NCBI RefSeq assembly: GCF_020171285.1
Contig: NZ_JAIUZI010000013.1
Coordinates: 1-64,000 of the forward strand
DNA: 64,000 bases
Origin: Seohaeicola saemankumensis
GTDB lineage: Bacteria > Pseudomonadota > Alphaproteobacteria > Rhodobacterales > Rhodobacteraceae
Direction: 5' to 3'
The notes below the pieces were generated by a model, which saw only the letters and a program-made list of their open reading frames with translations, ran no database searches and was not told the DNA's origin. The translations under genes and the position numbers were made by a program. Below, one piece after another: positions 31,603 to 40,676 of this stretch (the first letter of the stretch is position 1; each line of letters starts with the position of its first letter).

Positions 31603-31960
31603 CGCCGCGCCTTTTGTCCGGCGGCGCATGGCGATGACCCCGCTCATCGACGTGATCTTTCTGTTGCTGCTGTTCTTCATGCTGTCCTCGACCTTTTCCC
31701 GGTTCGGCGAGATCGAGCTGAACCAGGCCGCCGCCGGCCCCGCGACGCCCGGCATCGTGACCGAGCGCAGCTTTGTCCAGCTGGGGGCCACCCGGCTGGT
31801 GCTGAACGGCACGCCGGTGTCTCTCGATGATCTGTCCGGCCGCGTCGAGACCGGACAGGTTCTGGTCAGCCTCGACGATGACACAACCGCGCAGCGGCTG
31901 GTGGATCTGCTGGTGCTGCTGCGGGGCCGTGACGGGCTGACCGTCACCGTGCTGGAGTGA
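31595..31960 (+). CDS. ExbD/TolR-family protein, first copy
   Basis: 121 residues from ATG 31595, inside the ExbB 3' end. A single membrane helix (about 14-35) carries MTPLIDVIFLLLLFFML, with the proton-carrying Asp of LIDVIF. A short periplasmic domain follows with an ELNQA strand. Length and layout match ExbD. It is the first of two tandem ExbD-like genes, which may form mixed dimers within the ExbB pentamer. Confidence 0.87.
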   Translation: MRNAAPFVRRRMAMTPLIDVIFLLLLFFMLSSTFSRFGEIELNQAAAGPATPGIVTERSFVQLGATRLVLNGTPVSLDDLSGRVETGQVLVSLDDDTTAQRLVDLLVLLRGRDGLTVTVLE

Positions 31961-31964
31961 TCCG

Positions 31965-32342
31965 GTGATCCGAACCGCCCCCCCGCGCCGCGCCCGCGAT
32001 TCGACCATTCCGCTGATCAACGTGGTCTTTCTGATGCTGATCTTCTTCCTGATCGCGGGCACGCTGGCGGCGCCGCTCGACCCGGATCTGAAGCTGGTCA
32101 ACACCTCGGAGCTGGAGGGCCGCGAACCGCCCGATGCGCTGGTGCTGCGCGCCGACGGGTTGCTGAGCTTTCGCGGCGCGCCGACCGATGCGGCCACATA
32201 TATGGCCGGTCACGATGCCGGCCCGGTGCGGATCGTCCCCGACCGCGATGCGCCGGGGCTGCGGCTGATCGAACTCGCCGCCGCCCTGCGCCGCCTCGGC
32301 GCAAGCTCTGTCATCCTTGTCACCGAGCAGGCGCTCGAATGA
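31965..32342 (+). CDS. ExbD/TolR-family protein, second copy
   Basis: 125 residues with a GTG start 5 nt after the first exbD-like stop. The single membrane helix carries IPLINVVFLMLIFFLIAG: the position that normally holds the essential Asp (LIDVVF) is Asn here (LINVVF). This is a real departure from the family proton-carrier residue, unless the copy works only as a structural partner of the first, which keeps its Asp. Its stop overlaps the tonB-like start by 4 nt. Confidence 0.87.
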   Translation: MIRTAPPRRARDSTIPLINVVFLMLIFFLIAGTLAAPLDPDLKLVNTSELEGREPPDALVLRADGLLSFRGAPTDAATYMAGHDAGPVRIVPDRDAPGLRLIELAAALRRLGASSVILVTEQALE

Positions 32343-33529
32343 TCCGGCGGTCAACGGCCATCGCGACGGTCGCGGTCCTGCTGTCCCTGCTGGCGCATGT
32401 GCTGGGCCTGGGCTTTGCCCCGCCCAGCCCGCCGCAACGTTCGGGCAGTGAACAGACCGCCGACGTCGTGACCCTGGCCACCGAATTCGAGGATCACGCC
32501 GAATCCCGGCCCGACCCGGTACAGCCTGAGGCCGCAGAGGTGCCGGAACCGCCGGTGCAGAAACCGGCCGAGCCGGACAGGGCCGAGATCCCGACCTCGG
32601 AGGCGCTGGTGGCCTCGGCCAGGCCCGAACGGGTTTTTGCACCTGACAACGGGTCGTCGCGGGTGATCCAACGGGACGCGACCGGCCCCGCCACGCCGGA
32701 CAAGGCCGGCTCGCCGCAGCCCGACACGGTCGCCCCCACCGGCGGCGACGACGGCACCGAAACCAAAACCACGGCCACGCCGCCGGTTACCCCCGCAACC
32801 GGCACGGATCAGCCCGCCGGAACCCCCGAGGCCACGGTCGACACCGTCGCGCCCGCACCGCCCGTGGCCCCGCAACCGGCACCGCAATCGCAGGCGGTCG
32901 CGGCGCTGCCGGAGGCGGTCGCCCCGGTGCCGCCGGTTTCGCCCACGCTGGATCCCGCCGCGATTCTGGTGGCCCCGGTGGACAGCGAGACCGTCGAGCC
33001 CTCCCCCGAAACGCCCGAAACCGACCCCGATGGCTCTGCGCTGGCGGTTGTCGCATCGCCGCGCCCGCGCCCGCGCCAGGACCGCCCCGCCGAGCCCGCA
33101 CGCGGCGCGCCCGACGGGGTGACCGACTACAGCGACCTGAAGAATCCGCCGCTCATCGAATCCCCCCTGGCGGCCTATCTTCGCGGTCAGGGCGATCTGG
33201 AGGTCCGGCAGAACGCCGCCACCCAGTCCGGCGGCGTCGGGTTTCGAAACTCTCGCGGGCCGGGCAATTCCGACGTCACCAATTACGCAGGGCAGATCCT
33301 GATGCATCTGAACCGCGCGCCGGCGGTCCGGGTTTCGGCGCATGGCTACGCGCGGGTGTTCTTCGAGATCAACCCGGACGGATCGCTGGCCTGGGTCGAG
33401 GTGATCGACGGCACGAATTCCCCCGAGATCGAACGCGCCGCCAAGGCGCAGGTGCGCGGCGCGGCGCCGTTTCCGCCGCCGCCGCAAGGCGTCAATCGCA
33501 AGCTGTCCTTTGTCTATCACATCGACTGA
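32339..33529 (+). CDS. TonB-family energy transducer
   Basis: 396 residues. A single N-terminal anchor (about 7-27) is followed by roughly 250 residues rich in Pro, Ala, Thr and Glu, a periplasm-spanning arm. The C-terminal 95 residues form a TonB-like domain (YAGQILMHLNRA, GYARVFFEINPDGSLAWVEVI, AAKAQVRGAAPFPPPP). It transmits proton-motive energy to outer-membrane receptors. No TonB-dependent receptor is in the window. It converges on eda with 24 nt between stops. Confidence 0.88.
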   Translation: MIRRSTAIATVAVLLSLLAHVLGLGFAPPSPPQRSGSEQTADVVTLATEFEDHAESRPDPVQPEAAEVPEPPVQKPAEPDRAEIPTSEALVASARPERVFAPDNGSSRVIQRDATGPATPDKAGSPQPDTVAPTGGDDGTETKTTATPPVTPATGTDQPAGTPEATVDTVAPAPPVAPQPAPQSQAVAALPEAVAPVPPVSPTLDPAAILVAPVDSETVEPSPETPETDPDGSALAVVASPRPRPRQDRPAEPARGAPDGVTDYSDLKNPPLIESPLAAYLRGQGDLEVRQNAATQSGGVGFRNSRGPGNSDVTNYAGQILMHLNRAPAVRVSAHGYARVFFEINPDGSLAWVEVIDGTNSPEIERAAKAQVRGAAPFPPPPQGVNRKLSFVYHID

Positions 33530-33546
33530 CCGGCGACCGTCGCCGG
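33530..33546. terminator. Short GC hairpin between convergent genes
   Basis: CCGGCGA / TCGCCGG with a 3-nt loop sits in the 24-nt gap between the tonB-like stop and the eda stop. There is no T run on either strand, so it is at best a weak two-way terminator. Confidence 0.35.
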
Positions 33547-33553
33547 GCGGCCG

Positions 33554-34201
33554 CTAGCGGCTGAGCTGGCTCGCCTCGGCGGCCAGGGCACGGATCGCGT
33601 CCCAGTCACCCGCCTCTACGCGCGCCTTTGGGGCGACCCAGCTGCCGCCCGCGCAGACCACGTTGGACAGCCCCAGGTAGCTGGCCGCGTTGCCCGGGTT
33701 CACGCCACCGGTCGGACAGAAGGAGATATGCGGCAACGGCGCGCCCAGCGAGGCCAGCGCCGGTGCGCCGCCCGAGGCTTCGGCGGGAAAGAACTTCAGC
33801 ATGGTATAGCCGCGCTCGGCCAGGCGCATGGCCTCGCTCGCGGTGGCCGCACCGGGCAGCAACGGCAGCTCTTCGTCCTCGCAGGCCTTGAGCAGACGAT
33901 CCGTGGCGCCCGGCGACACGCCGAACTGCGCACCGGCCGCCTTGGCCGCGCGCACGTCCTCGGGCGTCAGCAGGGTACCTGCGCCGACCACGCCGCCCGG
34001 CACCTGCGCCATTTCGCGGATGACGTCCAGCGCGGCGGGGGTCCGCAGCGTGACCTCAAGCGCCGGCAGCCCGCCATCGACCAGCGCCTGTGCCAGGGGG
34101 CGGGCCTGGGCCGCGTCATCGACAACCAGCACCGGCACGATCGGGGCCAGATTACAGATCTCGCGCGCGCGGATGCTGGCGGCTTGCGGGGTCAGTGTCA
34201 T
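33554..34201 (-). CDS. eda: 2-dehydro-3-deoxy-6-phosphogluconate aldolase
   Basis: 215 residues, TIM barrel. The general base Glu is in ALEVTLRTP, the phosphate-loop GAGTLLT is present, and the Schiff-base lysine is in MLKFFPAE, followed by CPTGGV. It splits KDPG to pyruvate and glyceraldehyde 3-phosphate, the last step of the Entner-Doudoroff route. It is the third gene of zwf-edd-eda, 3 nt after edd. Confidence 0.95.
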   Translation of the reverse strand: MTLTPQAASIRAREICNLAPIVPVLVVDDAAQARPLAQALVDGGLPALEVTLRTPAALDVIREMAQVPGGVVGAGTLLTPEDVRAAKAAGAQFGVSPGATDRLLKACEDEELPLLPGAATASEAMRLAERGYTMLKFFPAEASGGAPALASLGAPLPHISFCPTGGVNPGNAASYLGLSNVVCAGGSWVAPKARVEAGDWDAIRALAAEASQLSR

Positions 34202-34204
34202 GGG

Positions 34205-36013
34205 TCAGTCTCCAAAGACGGTGGCGCCGGCCTCGGCAGAGGACACCGCGCGCCGGAAGGTGGCAAACAATTCGCGTCCGGTGCCGAATGCGCTGGCCGA
34301 CAGGTCGGCGGTGGCCGCAGGGCGCTCCTGCACCCCCTCGGTCAGGATATCGAGCGTTCCGGCCACGGCATCGACCCGCAACAGGTCTCCGTCGCGCAAC
34401 CGGGCGATGGGGCCGCCATCCAGCGCCTCGGGGCAGACGTGGATCGCCGCCGGCACCTTGCCCGAGGCGCCGGACATGCGCCCGTCGGTCACCAGGGCCA
34501 CGTTCAGCCCCCGCCCCTGCAGCACCGAAAGCAGCGGCGTCAGGCTGTGCAGTTCCGGCATCCCGTTGGCCTTGGGGCCCTGAAACCGGACGACGACGAT
34601 GGTATCTTCAGTAAATTCGCCCGCCTTGAACGCCACCTTGACGGCCTCCTGGTCGTCGAACACGCGGGCGCGGGCCTCGATGACCTGATGCTCGGGCGCG
34701 ACGGCGGAGACTTTCATCACGCCGGTCCCCAGCGACCCGGTCAGCTTCTTCAGCCCGCCGGTCGGCTGGAACGGGTCCGAAGCCGGGCGCAGGATCTTGT
34801 CGTTCAGGCTCTCGCTGACGCCGTCCTGCCAGACCAGTTGCCCGTCGATCAGCTTGGGGTCCTGCGTATATCGGTTCAGCCCCTGCCCCGCGACCGTGCG
34901 GGTGTCGGGGTGCAGCAGCCCCTGATCCAGCAGCGTGCCAATGGCATAGCCCAGACCGCCCGCCGCGTGGAAATGGTTCACATCGGCCAACCCGTTGGGA
35001 TAGATCCGCGCGATCAGCGGCGTGATGTCCGAGATCTCTGAGAAGTCCTGCCAGTCCAGGATGATGCCCCCGGCACGGGCCATCGCCACCAGATGGATCA
35101 ACAGGTTGGTCGACCCGCCCGTCGCGTTCAGCCCGACGATGCCGTTCACAAAGGCGCGCTCGTCCAGAATATCGCAGACCGGGGTATAGTCATTGCCCAG
35201 CGCGCTCAGCGCCAGCGCGCGGCGCGCGCCTTCGCGGGTCAGCGCATCGCGCAGCTCGGTGCCAGGATTGACGAAGCTGGCGCCGGGCAGATGCAGCCCC
35301 ATGAATTCCATCAGCATCTGGTTGGTGTTCGCGGTGCCATAGAACGTGCAGGTGCCCGGCCCGTGATAGGCGGCCATCTCCGCCGCCATCAGCGCATCGC
35401 GGCCAACCTCTCCGGCGGCGAATTTCTGGCGCACCTTGGCCTTTTCATCGTTCGGCAGGCCGCTGGTCATCGGTCCGGCGGGCAGGAACACCGCCGGCAA
35501 ATGGCCAAAACTCTGCGCCGCGATCACCAGGCCCGGAACGATCTTGTCACAGACGCCCAGGAAAACGGCGGCGTCAAAGGTGTTGTGGCTAAGCGCGACA
35601 CCGGCGGCCATGGCGATGACATCGCGGGAAAACAGGCTCAGCTCCATCCCCGCCTCGCCCTGGGTGACCCCGTCGCACATGGCCGGCACGCCACCGGCGA
35701 CCTGCGCCGTACCGCCGACCTCGCGAGCGGCGGCGCGGATCAGATCCGGGAACCGTTCGAACGGCTGATGCGCCGACAACATGTCGTTGTAGGTGGTCAC
35801 GATGCCGAGATTGCCTGCGTCACGGGTGGCCAGCGCATCCTGGTCCGGACCCGCCCCGGCAAAGGCATGGGCCTGCCCGCTGCACGACAGATGCGCCCGC
35901 GCCGGTCCCTTGGATTTGGCCGTCGCCATCCGTTCGAGATAGGCGTCGCGGCTGGGCCGGCTGCGTTCGATGATCCGGTCGGTGACGTCTCGGATGGTCT
36001 GGTTCAGTGTCAT
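34205..36013 (-). CDS. edd: Phosphogluconate dehydratase
   Basis: 602 residues, as expected for Edd of the IlvD/Edd family. The Fe-S cysteines are in PAMCDGVTQGE and LGVCDKIVPG, with a third in the GPGTCTFYGTANTNQ stretch; the substrate loop TDGRMSGASGK is near residue 512. It dehydrates 6-phosphogluconate to KDPG. The RBS AGGAAAA is 8 nt upstream of ATG 36013. It lies between zwf and eda, 48 nt from zwf. Confidence 0.95.
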   Translation of the reverse strand: MTLNQTIRDVTDRIIERSRPSRDAYLERMATAKSKGPARAHLSCSGQAHAFAGAGPDQDALATRDAGNLGIVTTYNDMLSAHQPFERFPDLIRAAAREVGGTAQVAGGVPAMCDGVTQGEAGMELSLFSRDVIAMAAGVALSHNTFDAAVFLGVCDKIVPGLVIAAQSFGHLPAVFLPAGPMTSGLPNDEKAKVRQKFAAGEVGRDALMAAEMAAYHGPGTCTFYGTANTNQMLMEFMGLHLPGASFVNPGTELRDALTREGARRALALSALGNDYTPVCDILDERAFVNGIVGLNATGGSTNLLIHLVAMARAGGIILDWQDFSEISDITPLIARIYPNGLADVNHFHAAGGLGYAIGTLLDQGLLHPDTRTVAGQGLNRYTQDPKLIDGQLVWQDGVSESLNDKILRPASDPFQPTGGLKKLTGSLGTGVMKVSAVAPEHQVIEARARVFDDQEAVKVAFKAGEFTEDTIVVVRFQGPKANGMPELHSLTPLLSVLQGRGLNVALVTDGRMSGASGKVPAAIHVCPEALDGGPIARLRDGDLLRVDAVAGTLDILTEGVQERPAATADLSASAFGTGRELFATFRRAVSSAEAGATVFGD

Positions 36014-36061
36014 CTGTTTTCCTGTCTGCGCCGGTGCCGCGCATTCTGTCCCTGTGTCTGT

Positions 36062-37513
36062 TCAGACGCCGATCTGGCGCCAGCGCCGCCCGTCGCGATG
36101 CATCATCATCAGCGCTTCTTCGGGGCCGGAACTGCCGGGGTCATAGGCAAAAGGTTCTGTCCGCGCATCTTCCCAAGCCTGGATGACGGGATCAACCCAG
36201 GCCCAGGCGGCCTCGACCTCGTCGCCGCGCATGAACAGGGTCTGATCGCCCCGGATCACATCCATTATCAGCCGCTCGTAGGCATCCTGCGCCCGCGAAT
36301 CCGCGCCCAGCGCCTCGGCAAAGCTCATGTCCAGCGACACCTCGGTCAGCCGCAGCCCGCCGGGACCGGGATCCTTGATGGTGGTGCGCAGGGTGATGCC
36401 CTCGTCCGGCTGCAGCCGGATCACCAGCGCATTGCCCCGCAACCCTTCGGCATTGGGAAAGATCATGTGCGGCGGATCGCGGAACACCACGGCGATTTCG
36501 GATTCCCGTGCCCGCAGACGCTTGCCCGTGCGCAGGTAAAACGGCACCCCCGCCCAGCGCCAGTTGGCAACCTTGACCTTCATCGCGATGAAACTCTCGG
36601 TCCGGCTAGCCGGGTTGCCCGCATGCTCGCGATAGCTGCCCTGACCGCCCCCCGCCCGGTACTGTCCGCGCGCGATATCCGATTGCGGCACCGGCTCCAG
36701 CGCTTCGATCACCTTGACCTTTTCATCGCGCACCGCGTTCGGGGTGAATTTCGACGGCGGCTCCATCGCGGTCAGGCACAGCAATTGCATCAGGTGGTTC
36801 TGCACCATGTCCCGCATCGCGCCCGAATGATCATAGTATTCGCCCCGCCCGTCGACCCCGATGGTTTCCGCGACGGTGATCTGGACGTGATCGATGTGGG
36901 TAGAGTTCCACAGCGGCTCGAACAAGGAATTGGCAAACCGCAGCGCCATCAGGTTCTGCACCGTCTCCTTGCCCAGGTAATGGTCGATCCGGTAGATCTG
37001 GTGCTCCTGAAAACTGCCCCGCAGGGCCGCGTTCAGCTTTTGCGCGGTCGCAAGATCATGGCCAAAGGGCTTTTCCACCACGATCCGGCTGTCCGGGGTT
37101 GCAATCGCGTGGCGGCTCAGCCGTTCGGCAATCGGCGCGAACAGCGACGGGCCGACGGACAGGTAAAAGGCCCGGACCATATCGGCGCGCATCTTGCCGG
37201 CCAGATCGTTCCAGCCCGCGTCGCCCGTGGCATCGACCGCGACATAATCCAGCCGCTCAAGGAACCCGTCCAGCGTCTCGGCTTCGTAGTCGTCCGCCGA
37301 GACGAATTCGACGATGGCATCGCGCACCAGCGTCCGAAACGCCTGTGCCGACATCTCGCTGCGGGCGGACCCGATGATCTGCGCCGTGTCCGGCATCTGG
37401 CCGACCTGAAACCGGTGGAACAGGCTGGGCAGGATCTTGCGTCGCGCCAGATCGCCCGTGGCGCCAAAGACCACTAGGTCAAACGGGTCTACCGGAATAA
37501 CGCGTGAGACCAT
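36062..37513 (-). CDS. zwf: Glucose-6-phosphate 1-dehydrogenase
   Basis: 483 residues. The NADP site FGATGDLARRKILP lies at residues 16-29, and the catalytic RIDHYLGKE motif is near 176. It opens the Entner-Doudoroff operon zwf-edd-eda. No pgl (6-phosphogluconolactonase) is present, so the lactone must be opened by an enzyme encoded elsewhere or without one. The upstream gap contains a 12-bp palindrome fitting a LacI-type repressor of this operon. Confidence 0.95.
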   Translation of the reverse strand: MVSRVIPVDPFDLVVFGATGDLARRKILPSLFHRFQVGQMPDTAQIIGSARSEMSAQAFRTLVRDAIVEFVSADDYEAETLDGFLERLDYVAVDATGDAGWNDLAGKMRADMVRAFYLSVGPSLFAPIAERLSRHAIATPDSRIVVEKPFGHDLATAQKLNAALRGSFQEHQIYRIDHYLGKETVQNLMALRFANSLFEPLWNSTHIDHVQITVAETIGVDGRGEYYDHSGAMRDMVQNHLMQLLCLTAMEPPSKFTPNAVRDEKVKVIEALEPVPQSDIARGQYRAGGGQGSYREHAGNPASRTESFIAMKVKVANWRWAGVPFYLRTGKRLRARESEIAVVFRDPPHMIFPNAEGLRGNALVIRLQPDEGITLRTTIKDPGPGGLRLTEVSLDMSFAEALGADSRAQDAYERLIMDVIRGDQTLFMRGDEVEAAWAWVDPVIQAWEDARTEPFAYDPGSSGPEEALMMMHRDGRRWRQIGV

Positions 37514-38378
37514 GTTCTGTCTGCTCCCTTTGTGGGCGGCTGCCTGGATTGCTCATTCGACCTTAGCACACATGGGAACATGTTATTTCAAAGATCGACG
37601 CCCCGCCCTGTTAGCGCTAACTTTTTCCATTTGCAACCCTCAATCCCTCTTCTGCGGCGACCTCTCACGCCGACGTCACCGCCGCGCGCATCCACTGCGC
37701 GCCCTGACAGCCGCTGTGGCGCGCGCGAGGCAAGAGCGTTCCGTGCGCCCCCTGCGTCCCGGCAGACAGGCGAGGTATCACGCAAAATCAGAGTGGTACC
37801 ACGATAACTGAAAGTATCCACAGGGCCGCGTTTTTTGGATTTTCGTCACCTTTCCAGCACCATACCGGCAATAGATTACCGCATCTGCCAACTCGGCCGG
37901 GCAGGACCATGACATTTTTACCATAATCCGGCCCCCGGTGATGGGCCCGGCCCTGTCCAACCGAAGAAAAGCAAGCGAAGCACACCCGTTTCGCCTCGGC
38001 GTCGTCATTGCCCACGGCGATGCCCGGGTTTGAGGTCCAGAGATATCCACACCGCTGGCATAACATGCAAGTCCCAATCTGGGGGCAAAAGCGACCAGAA
38101 GTCGTAAAAAATTAATTATTGGAGCACAGCTGTGGGTAAACAGCCAAAAGGCAGCGAAGAGTGGAATCGATTACCCGCGCTGGCGAGAGAAAATTTTCCG
38201 TGAAACCGGTGGATAACTGCAGCCGGGCCGCGTTCCCTTGGCATTCAGGCCGTCTTTCTGCGGGCCATTTCACGGGGCCCGCCGCGCCCGCGCCGCGATG
38301 GCGTCAACGCTTGACGTGGATAACGGAGCCGCTTCGGACATCACCTGAAAAGTGACACCTAAAGCCCTGCCATGATTA
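37514..38378. other. 865-bp gap: promoter region of zwf plus DnaA-box-like cluster
   Basis: No supportable gene. Five 9-mers match TTATCCACA at 8 of 9 positions: 37814-37822 and 38043-38051 on plus, and 38131-38139, 38208-38216 and 38315-38323 on minus. An AT-rich patch (38105-38119, aaaaaattaattatt) lies between the second and third. A 10-bp palindrome gtggtaccac is at 37793-37802. This resembles a replication-origin or DnaA-titration layout, but the gene neighbourhood is not the usual alphaproteobacterial oriC setting. Confidence 0.45.
37610..37621. promoter_or_regulatory. Perfect LacI-type palindrome upstream of zwf
   Basis: GTTAGCGCTAAC is a perfect 12-bp dyad with the CG-centred TTAGCGCTAA form of LacI-family operators. 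It lies about 97 bp upstream of the zwf start. A LacI-family regulator responding to a sugar-acid phosphate is a likely binder; none is encoded in the window. Confidence 0.6.
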
Positions 38379-40631
38379 TCAAACTTCGTCGGAAATGCCG
38401 CGCAGGAGTTCCATCACCGCCGGACGGACCGATTGCTCGCCACGATGGCGGGCATCGGCGATCACCTTGCGCAGATCCATCAGGTCCACGCGCCGCAGCA
38501 GGCTCTTGACCGGCCCGATAGAGGCCGGGCGCATCGACAGGGTGCGGATCCCCATCGCCGCGAGGCAGACCGCCTCGATCGGGCGACCGGCATCCTCGCC
38601 GCAGAAACTCAGCGGGGTGCCCGAGATCGCGCAGCGTTCAACAATCCGTTCTATCAGGCTGAGAAAGCTGCAGTTCAGGGAATCGTAGCGGCGGCGCACC
38701 CGTTCGTTTTCGCGGTCCGCCGCAAAGAAGAACTGCTTCAGGTCATTGCCGCCAATCGACAGGAACCCGACCTCGTCAAAGAATTTCTGCGGCGCAAAGG
38801 CCAGCGACGGGGTCTCAAGCATGGCCCCCACTTCGAGCGTTTCCGGCAGCACATGGCCCAGACGCCGCTCGCGCTCCAGCGCCTTGTCGACCTCCTGGCG
38901 GGCGGCGCGGTATTCCTCGGCCTGCGCGACAAAGGGGAACATGATGGTCAGCGGCCGCCCCTTGGCGGCCCGGATCAGGGCCTGCAACTGCATCCGCATG
39001 ACGCCGGGCTTGTCCAGCCCGACCCGGATCGCCCGCCACCCCAGCGCCGGATTGGGTTCGTCGTTGGGCTTCATATAGGGCAGCACCTTGTCCGAGCCGA
39101 TGTCCAGCGTCCGGAACACCACCCGCTTGCCCCGCGCCGAATCCATGACACGGGCATAGATTTCGACCAGCTCCGTGCGCTTTGGCATCTGGTTGCGCAC
39201 CAGAAACTGAAGCTCGGTCCGGAACAGGCCGACGCCCTCGGCGCCCGAGCTGTCCAGCGACGGCAGATCCGCCATCAGCCCCGCGTTCATATGCAGCGAC
39301 ACGACCTGCCCGTCGCGGGTCACCGCCTGCTTGTCGCGAATCGAGGCATAGCGTTCCTGCGCCTGCGCCTGCATCGCGATCTTGTCGCGAAAGGCGCTGA
39401 CCACGTTGTCGTCGGGCCGCAGGTGCACGATGCCCTGATCGCCATCGACCATGACGTGATCGCCATTCAGCGCTTCGGCCGTCACCCGTTCGGCATGCAC
39501 CACCAGCGGGATCGCCAGCGCCCGCGCGACAATCGCAGCGTGGCTGCCGACCGAGCCCTCTTCCAGAACGATGCCCTTCAGGCTGCGGCCGTATTCCAGC
39601 AGTTCGCCGGGGCCGATGTTGCGGGCAATCAGGATCGGATCGGCCGGCAGTTCGGCACCGGTTTCCTTGCCCTGACCGGTCAGAATGCGCAGCAGCCGGT
39701 TCGACAGGTCGTCCAGATCGGCCAGCCGTTCGCGCAGGTAGGCGTCCTGGACCTGGGCCATGCGGTTGCGCGCCTGGCTCTGTTCCTTTTCCACCGCCGC
39801 CTCGGCGCTCAGCCCGCGCGCGATATCCTCCTCCATCCGGCGCATCCAGCCCTTGGAGTTGGCGAACATCCGGTAGGCCTCAAGCACCTGCAGCTGTTCC
39901 TTGTCGCCGGTCCGCGACATTTCCAGCATCTTGTCGACGCCCACGCGCAGCTGTTCGACCGCCTCGTTCAGGCGTTCTAGCTCGCGGTGCGGGTCATCGG
40001 CAATCGGGTTGGCCACCACGACGCGGGGTTCATGCAACCAGACGTGCCCTTCGGCCGCGCCCTCCTGTCCGGTGCCGCCCCGGATCAGCACCGACTGCTG
40101 GTGCAGCGGCGACAGCGCCGCGCCCTCGCCGACAAAGGCGCCCAGCTCGGTCATCTCGGCGATGACCATCGCCACCACTTCCAGCGCATAGACTTCGTCG
40201 GCTGAAAACTCGCGGGCATCGCGGGACTGGACAACCAGAACGCCCATGCTCTCGCCCAGCCGCTGCACCGGGATGCCCAGAAAGGACGAATACCGTTCCT
40301 CGCCGGTTTCCGGCATGTAACGAAAGCCTTTTTCGGCCGGTGCATTCGGGGTGTTGACCACCCGCCCGGTGCGCGCGACCCGGCCCACCAGACCCTCGCC
40401 CAGACGCATCCGCGTCATGTGCACGGCCTCTGGCTTCAACCCTTCGGTCGCGCAGAGTTCCAGCGTCTCGGCATCGCGGAACAGGTAGACCGAGCAGACC
40501 TCGGTCCCCATGCTGTCCGCGATCAGATGTGTAATGCGATCAAGCCGGGCCTGGCCGGCATCGCTGCTGGCCATGACCTCGCGCAGCCGACCCAGCAGCT
40601 TGCGACTTTCGCTTTCCGTGCCGTCAGCCAT
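38379..40631 (-). CDS. ptsP: Phosphoenolpyruvate-protein phosphotransferase of the nitrogen PTS (EI-Ntr)
   Basis: 750 residues. An N-terminal GAF domain (about 15-160) precedes the PTS enzyme I domains: the phosphorylated His in EGSVGSHAAIVARALAIP, the PEP-binding RTLDIGSDKVLPYM and the C-terminal GGNDLKQFFFAADREN block. EI-Ntr passes phosphate from PEP to NPr and EIIA-Ntr and ties carbon and nitrogen state to K+ balance and stress. It follows lysC by 45 nt on the same strand. The GAF domain probably senses glutamine or another small molecule. Confidence 0.93.
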   Translation of the reverse strand: MADGTESESRKLLGRLREVMASSDAGQARLDRITHLIADSMGTEVCSVYLFRDAETLELCATEGLKPEAVHMTRMRLGEGLVGRVARTGRVVNTPNAPAEKGFRYMPETGEERYSSFLGIPVQRLGESMGVLVVQSRDAREFSADEVYALEVVAMVIAEMTELGAFVGEGAALSPLHQQSVLIRGGTGQEGAAEGHVWLHEPRVVVANPIADDPHRELERLNEAVEQLRVGVDKMLEMSRTGDKEQLQVLEAYRMFANSKGWMRRMEEDIARGLSAEAAVEKEQSQARNRMAQVQDAYLRERLADLDDLSNRLLRILTGQGKETGAELPADPILIARNIGPGELLEYGRSLKGIVLEEGSVGSHAAIVARALAIPLVVHAERVTAEALNGDHVMVDGDQGIVHLRPDDNVVSAFRDKIAMQAQAQERYASIRDKQAVTRDGQVVSLHMNAGLMADLPSLDSSGAEGVGLFRTELQFLVRNQMPKRTELVEIYARVMDSARGKRVVFRTLDIGSDKVLPYMKPNDEPNPALGWRAIRVGLDKPGVMRMQLQALIRAAKGRPLTIMFPFVAQAEEYRAARQEVDKALERERRLGHVLPETLEVGAMLETPSLAFAPQKFFDEVGFLSIGGNDLKQFFFAADRENERVRRRYDSLNCSFLSLIERIVERCAISGTPLSFCGEDAGRPIEAVCLAAMGIRTLSMRPASIGPVKSLLRRVDLMDLRKVIADARHRGEQSVRPAVMELLRGISDEV

Positions 40632-40676
40632 CGGCCCCGATCACATTGCGGCGTCAGACAGCCCGCAGGAACATCC

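Noticed and set aside
35093..37477. 794-codon plus-strand frame opposite edd and zwf
   Set aside because: Antisense to two well-defined enzymes; no recognisable domain.
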